Source of the DNA: DASZTV01 sp035548125
GTDB lineage: Bacteria; Actinomycetota; Actinomycetes; JAFAQI01
NCBI GenBank assembly: GCA_035548125.1
Contig: DASZTV010000052.1
Coordinates: forward strand, 1-64,000
DNA length: 64,000 bases
Direction of reading: 5' to 3'
Shown piece after piece: positions 59,301-64,000 of this stretch (position 1 is the first letter of the stretch; each line of letters begins with the position of its first letter). Position numbers and translations under genes: made by a program. The notes below the pieces were generated by a model. That model searched no databases. It was not told the DNA's origin and worked only from the letters and a program-made list of their open reading frames with translations.

Positions 59301-59501
59301 GACGGCCACGCGCTCACGTCGAGGCAGGCATACGGATGGGCGCAGGCCTGGGAGCTGCCGAAGGGTGGCGGGCATCTTGCGATCAGCTATGACAGCGGCT
59401 CGCGTCATTGGTGGCTCCTCATCGAGCTGCTGTTCATGATCGGCGTGCTCCTGTTTGGGGCAGGCGCCGGATCGCAGCCTCGCCGGCGGGGGCACGTGTG
59501 A
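56322..59501 (+). CDS. Giant membrane family 2 glycosyltransferase
   Basis: A 1059-residue protein. The GT2 domain (about 12-260) has VTAVVLCRDNAKLLAKTLDAI, the metal-binding HDDSAPDPGAL near 109-119, and GYDETWSEYGADIDLGWRVN with an ED/ID acceptor motif. Helices follow at 265-295, and about ten more at 390-780. Residues 800-1035 are an extracytoplasmic segment, then a final helix near 1030-1050. This combined GT2 plus polytopic layout is common next to whiB2 in actinobacteria and is presumed to act on the cell envelope; the polymer is unknown. It overlaps the next gene by 4 bases. Confidence 0.85.
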   Translation: MSATSRSRHPGHIVTAVVLCRDNAKLLAKTLDAIESQDRAPDHVVAIDLGSSDRSVSVAANRLGVEQVAAFEVPVGTSYAVQTGLELVTRRADRRGRDDAPLEWIWVLHDDSAPDPGALDELLLRVSHSPSVWLAGPKVRDWDDKLLVRAGLTIDAAGNIDTGVDRHEPDQGQLDDVDEVLAVGIAGSLIRRDVWDQLGGYDETWSEYGADIDLGWRVNAAGGRVVVVPRAVLRHAGAGCPGDQPTGPAVRAQATRRRNGMQIVLANTAGWLVPLLLVRYVVVGLLHALALVVLSRRPRDAAAELVAIGQVLGAPNAIVAARRARAANREVSHGDLRRLFPPAGRWVAAMLSVRAHSTAPADAPVIRRRRVAVESGPVSDEAESLGDELSAFGEFLRRPASLLLIVMALLAIVANRHNLSGDLHGGRLLPAPAGAGDLWSSYLNAWHPSGVGSTSPAPASTALLALLSSILLGKVWLAIDVLFLGAVPLAAVSAFTSLRAFTTAVRVRVWASVVYALLPAVTGAVATGRVDVVVGAIVLPRIVRGIFVAWTPDAPGTLRGRCVRAGLWLAIGAAFAPLLWVIAAVVCVTVVAAAYTAFSGDAVDSTEAAMPVLDRLMAAGVILAVPLLVLLPWSLSVIAHPSLLFSGVGLPEFYGARNPPSGISLALLRAGGSGQPPFWVGIPIVAAVVLGLQRDSRVAAARIGAAVFVLGLAIAILQTRGAAVTTGFPTTRHWPGLALLVAGAGALLVAVVAAVGARPALRDQSFSWRQPAAVVVVGLALVSTVTMVGTWLVKGGAHPLRGGDPTVLPAYVQAELDVSTTSRALILEGTNHSVRYALVRSSDGPHLGVSDLPLTSGGATKVAGARLAAAVRDLVAARPGAAAELVPLGVSYIVAPAVTAKTIAPELGQAPTLTVIPVPGATVWHSTIATGELTVLSGADVAIAQGGGTPSTAPQVLRIGGGQASPTAAVSPSAQDRLLVMAEPASPHWKATVDGHALTSRQAYGWAQAWELPKGGGHLAISYDSGSRHWWLLIELLFMIGVLLFGAGAGSQPRRRGHV

Positions 59502-60955
59502 GACGCGACGCTCCGGTCTTCGCCGCCGCCGTGGTCATCGCGGTGCTGGTCTCGTTCTTCACGGGCGCGACGGCAGCGCATCGCAAGGTGGTGTCGGCCG
59601 GGACGGCACCGGTCACCGGCCGCACGTTGGTGTGTCCGGTGATCAACGGGCTGCCCCTGCACACGACGGCGTCGGGCGTCGTGGCCGATGTCGGCGCGGC
59701 GTTGTCACCTCCGGTGCGCGGCGCGGGCACCGTGACCGCAACGGTCCTGGCCGGGATCGGCAAGTCTCCGGCCAGGAAGCTGCGCCCGGCGCCGACGGCG
59801 GCGGTGCACAGCAAGGCCAACGTGAGCCAGGCCGTCGCGATCACCGCAACCGGAACGATCGCAGGCACGGTGGTCGCCGACGGGGTCAGCGAAACCTCGT
59901 CCGGCCGGTATCGCGCGCTCGCCGGCGGCGGCTGCCTCGCGCCGCAGACCGACTGGTGGTTCGCCGGCGGCAACGGCAGGCTCGGTTTCACCGACCGGCT
60001 GATCCTTGCGAACCCGTCGAACAGCCAGGCCAACGTCGCCGTGACGGTGTGGACCCCGCACGGGGTCGACGCACCGCCCCGGCTCGCCGACATTCGGATC
60101 CCGCCGCTGTCCCGCCAGAGCATCGGCATCCTCGCCGTCGCGCCGGACATCGACACCGTCGCGATGCACGTACATGCGGAGAGTGGCGCGGTGACGGCCG
60201 CGATCGTGGACCGGCGCAGCTCCGGGCTTAACTCCAACGGTGGCGACCTCGTCCCGCCGACGTTGCCGCCCAACCGGCACCAGGTCGTCGCCGGTCTGCC
60301 CGCGGGCACCGGTACGCGCACGCTCGTGGTCGCAAACCCGGGAACCTCGGACACGACCGTCACCGTGAAGGTGGTCACGGCGCAGGGTGAGTACACGCCC
60401 TCGAGCGTCAAGCCGATCGACGTCGGTCCCGGCCGGACTGCGACGGCGGACCTGACGAAGGCGTTCGGCACGGGCAGTGGTGCGGTCGTGGTTGACAGCG
60501 ATCATCCGGTGCTCGCCCAGGTCCGCACCATGATCGTTCCGTCCGGGCCCAAGCTCCGGCCGGATCTGTCCTGGGCAGCTGCGACCCAACCGCTGAGCGG
60601 CCCGGCGGCGGTTGCCATCGGGCGCGATCCGGATGGCGGGGTGTGCGTGCTGATGCTGAGCGCTCCGGAAGGAGATGCCTCCGTCCGGATCACCACGCCG
60701 TCGGGCGGGGACCAGGTCGTGCACGTCGACGCGCGGCACAGCGTGTCCGTCGACATCACCGACACGGTCCGTGCCAAGTCGGGTGACTGGCCGTTCGTGG
60801 TGACTCCGATCGGCGACGCGCCGGTCTACGCCACGCGTCAGCTCTACTTCTCCGGCGCGCACGGCGCGCTGGTGACCACCGAGCCGATCGCGCCGCTGCC
60901 GAGCCCGATCCCGTTGCCGCGCGTGCGCCAGGACCCCCGGATCGCGGTCCGGTAG
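59498..60955 (+). CDS. DUF5719 family secreted/anchored protein
   Basis: A 485-residue protein with an N-terminal signal anchor (about 5-25) and an otherwise extracytoplasmic, beta-rich Ser/Thr/Val/Gly sequence: NPSNSQANVAVTVWTPHG and NPGTSDTTVTVKVV are repeated strand pairs around 175 and 285. This is the DUF5719 layout, encoded after a large GT2 protein in many actinobacteria, which suggests a shared envelope complex. No catalytic motif is visible. The GTG overlaps the GT2 stop (GTGA). Confidence 0.75.
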   Translation: MRRDAPVFAAAVVIAVLVSFFTGATAAHRKVVSAGTAPVTGRTLVCPVINGLPLHTTASGVVADVGAALSPPVRGAGTVTATVLAGIGKSPARKLRPAPTAAVHSKANVSQAVAITATGTIAGTVVADGVSETSSGRYRALAGGGCLAPQTDWWFAGGNGRLGFTDRLILANPSNSQANVAVTVWTPHGVDAPPRLADIRIPPLSRQSIGILAVAPDIDTVAMHVHAESGAVTAAIVDRRSSGLNSNGGDLVPPTLPPNRHQVVAGLPAGTGTRTLVVANPGTSDTTVTVKVVTAQGEYTPSSVKPIDVGPGRTATADLTKAFGTGSGAVVVDSDHPVLAQVRTMIVPSGPKLRPDLSWAAATQPLSGPAAVAIGRDPDGGVCVLMLSAPEGDASVRITTPSGGDQVVHVDARHSVSVDITDTVRAKSGDWPFVVTPIGDAPVYATRQLYFSGAHGALVTTEPIAPLPSPIPLPRVRQDPRIAVR

Positions 60956-60973
60956 CCGTCGTACGTCGCTGAG

Positions 60974-61417
60974 CTATTCGCCGTCGGGTTCGCCGAAGCC
61001 TGGATCGACCACGTCGGGGGAGAGCCCGAGATAGTTCGAGATCACGTGGACCACGATGTCGTGCACCAGGTCTTCGAGGTCTTCGGCGTCGCGTGCCCGC
61101 AGCTCGATCGGTTTGCGGTAGAGGACGATGTGGGTCTTCTGTGCCCCGTGCGCAGGCACGATCTGGGCGAGCAGGACGCCGCCCGACTCGATTGCCCCTT
61201 CCGCGGCCACCTGGTCGAGGACCGCATCCGCCGGAGGCACCAGATCGACCGCGAACTCGACGTCCGCGAGCTGGTGGCGCCAACGGTGCTCGACGTGCTC
61301 AACCGCCTCGCTCGCGATCCGGTCGAAGCGGTCGCCGGGGGAGACCGCCAGCGGCACGGATCGCGGGGCGAGCGCGCCCCGGACGCCGCGCCCGTGACGG
61401 TCACGCCGCATGGCCAC
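60974..61417 (-). CDS. Metallopeptidase-like (zincin_1/DUF1025) protein lacking HExxH
   Basis: A 147-residue homologue of the PF06262 zincin fold: FDRIASEAVEHV, the IVLYRKPIELRA strand and the EDLEDLVHDIVVHV helix. The usual HExxH of this family reads H124-V-I-S-N128, so the catalytic Glu and second zinc His are both gone and proteolysis is not expected. It corresponds in position to M. tuberculosis Rv3259, between whiB2 and DUF3499. GTG 61417 or ATG 61411 may start it; a TACGCT hexamer (61440-61445, minus strand) lies 22-28 bases upstream. Confidence 0.78.
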   Translation of the reverse strand: MAMRRDRHGRGVRGALAPRSVPLAVSPGDRFDRIASEAVEHVEHRWRHQLADVEFAVDLVPPADAVLDQVAAEGAIESGGVLLAQIVPAHGAQKTHIVLYRKPIELRARDAEDLEDLVHDIVVHVISNYLGLSPDVVDPGFGEPDGE

Positions 61418-61527
61418 CGCGATCGTGCCTCACGGGCGAAGCGTACGGCGCGCCGTCAGGCCGGGAGCGTCGAAACAAGCCTTCGCGACACGGGCGTCGG
61501 TGATGGCCTAGCGACGGTGCACGCGAG

Positions 61528-61533
61528 TACCGT
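61528..61533 (+). promoter_or_regulatory. -10 hexamer TACCGT, leaderless promoter of the DUF3499 gene
   Basis: TACCGT ends 6 bases before the GTG at 61540. Confidence 0.5.
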
Positions 61534-61539
61534 CGCGGC

Positions 61540-61899
61540 GTGAGCCCTCTGCGCCGCTGCTCGCGGACCGCCTGCGGCCGCCCTGCGGTCGCCACGCTCA
61601 CCTATGCCTATTCCGACTCCACCGCGGTGGTCGGCCCGCTGGCCACCTATGCGGAGCCCCACTCGTACGACCTGTGCGACGCTCACGCCGACCGGCTTAC
61701 CGCCCCCCGAGGCTGGGAGGTGGTGCGCCTCGATGTCGACGTCGACTCCGCGATGCCGGGCGAGGACGACCTCGCTGCACTTGCCGAGGCGGTGCGCGAG
61801 GCGGCGCGTCCCGCGCCCGAGGTAGCCGTGACCGTGCCCCCCGACCCGGGGGAGCCTGGTCGGCGGGGCCACCTGCGCGTCATCCCGCCAACCGCCTAG
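61540..61899 (+). CDS. DUF3499 family protein
   Basis: A 119-residue actinobacterial protein. The family N-terminus is complete: RRCSRTACGRPAVATLTYAY, STAVVGPLATYAEPHSYDLC and LTAPRGWEVVRL. C7, C12, C46 and nearby His (H41, H49) could bind a metal as a small zinc finger. The C-terminal half is Pro/Glu-rich. Function unknown; position next to the phosphomannomutase gene is conserved in actinobacteria. Confidence 0.85.
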   Translation: MSPLRRCSRTACGRPAVATLTYAYSDSTAVVGPLATYAEPHSYDLCDAHADRLTAPRGWEVVRLDVDVDSAMPGEDDLAALAEAVREAARPAPEVAVTVPPDPGEPGRRGHLRVIPPTA

Positions 61900-62018
61900 C
61901 AGCCCGGCCTGTCCGGTTTGTCCTAGAAACGCCGGCTTCTCAAGGTCCGGGCCGCGATCGCCGATGTACGTCGGGTCCCAGCCGATCCACCCCCCGGTGC
62001 CCACCTGGAGGCTTCCCC

Positions 62019-62267
62019 ATGAAGTCCGTTGACGCTGCCACGCTCGAGCTGCGCGGATCTGCGCCGTCGCTCACCCGCCCCGGTGCCCGGGCCGGCCAGC
62101 GCTGCGGGTCGTGCGGCAGTGAGCGCGTCACCTCTCTCGCGATGACCCTGACCGACGGGACCCCCGTCTCCTTCCGCTCCTGCCATGACTGCGAGCACCG
62201 GGTCTGGGCCGACGCCGCCGGGGCGATGGACTTCGCGGACGTGCTCGTCCGCACTGCCAAGCGCTGA
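62019..62267 (+). CDS. Small zinc-ribbon protein
   Basis: An 82-residue protein with two CxxC knuckles, C29-G-S-C32 and C55-H-D-C58, separated by a beta hairpin (VTSLAMTLTDGTPVSF), then a short helix. This is a classic zinc ribbon, which might bind RNA, DNA or a protein. GGAGG lies 8 bases before the ATG. The 119 bases upstream hold only this ribosome-binding site; I see no promoter match. It precedes the phosphomannomutase gene by 48 bases. Confidence 0.75.
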   Translation: MKSVDAATLELRGSAPSLTRPGARAGQRCGSCGSERVTSLAMTLTDGTPVSFRSCHDCEHRVWADAAGAMDFADVLVRTAKR

Positions 62268-62300
62268 CCGAGCAGGCGCTTAGCGGCCACTTGGCGCGGG

Positions 62301-62306
62301 TAACGT
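62301..62306 (+). promoter_or_regulatory. -10 hexamer TAACGT for the phosphomannomutase gene
   Basis: TAACGT ends 9 bases before the ATG at 62316. Confidence 0.4.
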
Positions 62307-62315
62307 CGGGCCGCG

Positions 62316-63686
62316 ATGACTAGCAGCCGACTCGACGCGATCGTCAAGGCCTACGACGTCCGGGGCGTCGTCCCGGACGAGCTCGACGAACCGACGGCGC
62401 GCAGTCTGGGCGCGGCATTCGTCCGGCTGCTCGGCGCACCGCGCATCGTCACCGCGCACGACATGCGGGACTCCTCCCCGGGGCTGGCAGCGGCGTTCGC
62501 CGAAGGCGCGACGGCGCAGGGTGCCGACGTCGTCGAGGCCGGGCTCGCCTCGACGGACCTCCTCTACTACGCGTCCGGAACGCTCGACGTACCGGGGGCG
62601 ATGTTCACGGCCAGCCACAACCCGGCTCGCTACAACGGGATCAAGATGTGCCGGGCGGGTGCCGCGCCGATCGGTCTGGAGAGCGGGCTGGCCGACATCC
62701 GCGACCTCGCGGCCGCAGGGGTGCCCGACGCAGCCGGCTCGTCCGGCAGGGTCTGCCAACGCCAGCTGCTCGACGACTACGCCGACTACCTGATCGACCT
62801 GGTTCCGGGGATGCGAGACATCCGGCCGCTTCGGGTCGTCGTCGACGCCGGTAACGGGATGGGCGGGCTCACCGTCCCGAAGGTGTTCGAAACGCTGCCG
62901 ATCGAGCTGACCGCCATGTACTTCGAGCTCGACGGCAGCTTCCCCCACCACGAGGCGAACCCGATCGACCCGGCCAACCTGCGCGACCTGCAGGAGCGAG
63001 TGCGTTCCGACGGCGCCGACGTCGGGCTTGCCTTCGACGGTGATGCCGACCGTTGCTTCGTGGTGGACGAGCGGGGCGAGATCGTGTCCCCCTCGGTGCT
63101 GACGGCGCTCATCGCGGATCGCGAGCTCGGAAAGGAGCCGGGTGCGACGGTCATTCACAACCTGATCACCTCCCACGCAGTGCCGGAGCTGGTGCGCGAA
63201 CGTGGTGGCGTTCCGGTGCGCACCCGGGTCGGTCACTCCTACATCAAGGCGGAGATGGCGAGGACCGGCGCGGTGTTCGGTGGCGAGCACTCCGGACACT
63301 TCTACTTCCGGGACTTCTGGCGTGCCGACTCCGGCATGCTCGCCGCGCTCCACGTGCTGGCCGCGCTCGGCAACCAGGACGATCGCCGGGACCGTTCGCT
63401 GTCCGAGCTGCTGGCGACGTACGCCCGTTACGCCGGGTCCGGAGAGGTCAACAGCGAGGTCGCCGACACCGCGTCGGCGCTGGCCGCGGTACGCAGCGAG
63501 TTCGCGGGTCGCGACGGCGTCTCCGTCGACGAGCTCGACGGGCTGACGGTCGACTTCGGCGACGGCTCGTGGTTCAACGTCAGGCCCTCCAACACCGAGC
63601 CCCTGCTGCGGCTGAACGTCGAGGCGCCCGACGAGGCGACGATGGCGAAGCTGCGCGACGAGGTGCTCGACGTCATCCGCCGGTAG
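62316..63686 (+). CDS. manB: Phosphomannomutase/phosphoglucomutase
   Basis: A 456-residue alpha-D-phosphohexomutase. The phosphoserine is Ser100 in FTASHNPARYNG, the metal loop is AFDGDADRCF near 239-248, the sugar-binding loop GGEHSGH near 322-328, and the phosphate-binding loop RPSNTEPLLRL near 425-435. It interconverts mannose 6- and 1-phosphate for ManC-type GDP-mannose synthesis. It matches the ManB/PmmA position of the mycobacterial cluster. Confidence 0.93.
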   Translation: MTSSRLDAIVKAYDVRGVVPDELDEPTARSLGAAFVRLLGAPRIVTAHDMRDSSPGLAAAFAEGATAQGADVVEAGLASTDLLYYASGTLDVPGAMFTASHNPARYNGIKMCRAGAAPIGLESGLADIRDLAAAGVPDAAGSSGRVCQRQLLDDYADYLIDLVPGMRDIRPLRVVVDAGNGMGGLTVPKVFETLPIELTAMYFELDGSFPHHEANPIDPANLRDLQERVRSDGADVGLAFDGDADRCFVVDERGEIVSPSVLTALIADRELGKEPGATVIHNLITSHAVPELVRERGGVPVRTRVGHSYIKAEMARTGAVFGGEHSGHFYFRDFWRADSGMLAALHVLAALGNQDDRRDRSLSELLATYARYAGSGEVNSEVADTASALAAVRSEFAGRDGVSVDELDGLTVDFGDGSWFNVRPSNTEPLLRLNVEAPDEATMAKLRDEVLDVIRR

Positions 63687-63699
63687 GGCGCTGCGGCAG

Positions 63700-63705
63700 T
63701 AGGCT
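63700..63705 (+). promoter_or_regulatory. -10 hexamer TAGGCT for the Trm112 gene
   Basis: TAGGCT ends 8 bases before the GTG at 63714. Confidence 0.4.
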
Positions 63706-63713
63706 CACGCCCC

Positions 63714-63887
63714 GTGAACCTTGACCCGGCGCTGCTCGAGATCCTGGCCTGTCCGAACTGCCGCGCCGAGCTGCGCGTCGACGAGGCGGCGGCCGAACTG
63801 GTGTGCACCGGGTGCGGCTACGCCTACCCCGTACGGGACGACATTCCCGTGCTGCTGATCGACGAGGCCCGCAAGCCCGACGCCTGA
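63714..63887 (+). CDS. Trm112 family zinc-binding protein
   Basis: A 57-residue protein read directly from the sequence. Cysteines C13-P-N-C16 and C31-T-G-C34 form a zinc knuckle; it begins NLDPALLEILACPNC and ends with the characteristic YPVRDDIPVLLIDEA. Bacterial Trm112-like proteins may activate methyltransferases, but the partner here is unknown. It is commonly found between manB and the SIS-domain isomerase in actinobacteria. Confidence 0.88.
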   Translation: MNLDPALLEILACPNCRAELRVDEAAAELVCTGCGYAYPVRDDIPVLLIDEARKPDA

Positions 63888-63891
63888 TTCA

Positions 63892-64000
63892 GTGTCGATG
63901 ACGGAGGACCCGCTCGACCGGCTGGACGACGTCGCCGCGCTGGCGGCGACCGACCCGTCGGAGATGCTCCGCGCGACGGCGACCGCCGCTGCGCAGGTCC
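63892..64000 (+). CDS. N-terminus of a probable SIS-domain sugar-phosphate isomerase (runs off window)
   Basis: Open from GTG 63892 (or ATG 63898) to the window end. The 36 residues read EDPLRLDD-like acidic helix, then DPSEMLRATATAAAQV. This resembles the start of the glucose/mannose-6-phosphate isomerase-like SIS proteins (Rv3256c type) that follow manB and Trm112. Too short for a firm call. Confidence 0.5.
   Translation, partial: MSMTEDPLDRLDDVAALAATDPSEMLRATATAAAQV

Noticed and set aside
57471..59495. 674-codon minus-strand open frame opposite the giant GT2
   Set aside because: Same high-GC shadow effect; no recognisable domain and it runs across the GT2 membrane domain coding sequence.
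61040..61064. HDIVVH as an HExxH zinc motif in the metallopeptidase-like protein
   Set aside because: The two His are separated by four residues rather than three, and the family motif aligns to the next segment, HVISN.
1..64000. tRNA or rRNA genes, CRISPR arrays, insertion sequences, phage genes
   Set aside because: No T-loop consensus in a tRNA context, no spaced direct repeats, no transposase or integrase motifs were found on reading both strands.

Overview
The window is a dense, very GC-rich chromosomal segment (about 70% G+C by eye) from an actinobacterium. Actinobacterial markers include a WhiB-family regulator, the F420 genes cofD/cofE, split acyl-CoA carboxylases with an epsilon subunit, DUF3017, DUF3499, TIGR03089 and DUF5719 proteins, polyprenol-phosphomannose synthase and an LpdA-type flavoprotein. 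Many starts are GTG, and most same-strand neighbours overlap by 1-4 bases. The order manB - zinc ribbon - DUF3499 - metallopeptidase-like - whiB - cofD - cofE - manC at the right end resembles the Mycobacterium tuberculosis Rv3256c-Rv3264c neighbourhood, but the surface-polymer genes point to a non-mycobacterial lineage. I cannot name the genus. No stretch over 300 bases lacks a gene, and I saw no tRNA, rRNA, CRISPR array, insertion sequence or prophage.

Layout. 1-6.8 kb: end of a secreted repeat protein, DUF3017, isocitrate and malate dehydrogenases, a CorC/HlyC membrane protein, trpS, a 2H phosphoesterase and YihY. 6.6-15 kb: cold-shock protein, D-Ala-D-Ala carboxypeptidase, thioesterase, gamma-glutamylcyclotransferase-like protein, LpdA-like enzyme, a GT-C-like membrane protein, biotin carboxylase/BCCP and lactate 2-monooxygenase. 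15-22.4 kb: a surface-polymer locus (ABC exporter, CDP-alcohol phosphotransferase, GT2, polyprenol-phosphomannose synthase, fused cytidylyltransferase-SDR, TagF-like polymerase). 22.4-28.2 kb: a nested inverted repeat, accE/accD divergent from birA, a PH-domain protein, a second TagF-like protein and a class III cyclase. 28.2-34.4 kb: HMG-CoA lyase, GNAT, carboxyltransferase, GtrA, acyl-CoA dehydrogenase, purK, purE. 34.4-43.8 kb: menaquinone genes menF, menD-menC-menA and menE, interrupted by SRPBCC, MmcQ/YjbR, a GntR regulator, a fatty acid hydroxylase and dienelactone hydrolase. 43.8-49.9 kb: UDP-glucose dehydrogenase, acyl-CoA dehydrogenase, ferrochelatase, acetoacetyl-CoA synthetase, TIGR03089. 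50-64 kb: GT4, manC, cofE-cofD, a coiled-coil protein with a histone-H1-like tail, whiB, a giant GT2, DUF5719, a degenerate zincin, DUF3499, a zinc ribbon, manB, Trm112 and the start of a sugar-phosphate isomerase.

The genes together cover central metabolism, menaquinone and F420 biosynthesis, branched-chain acyl-CoA metabolism, and supply of nucleotide-activated sugars and polyols to the envelope. ManB, ManC and polyprenol-phosphomannose synthase supply mannose donors. The fused CDP-polyol enzyme, two TagF-like proteins and the exporter suggest a phosphopolyol (teichoic-acid-like) polymer.

Reading upstream of every start shows a TANNNT hexamer 6-10 bases before about 18 start codons, exactly 6 bases in ten of them. 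This indicates widespread leaderless transcription. It also decides two start sites (positions 8073 and 18976). Other notable points are a near-perfect FadR-type operator between the GntR gene and a fatty acid hydroxylase, an 88-bp nested inverted repeat between convergent genes, and several enzymes with altered active sites.
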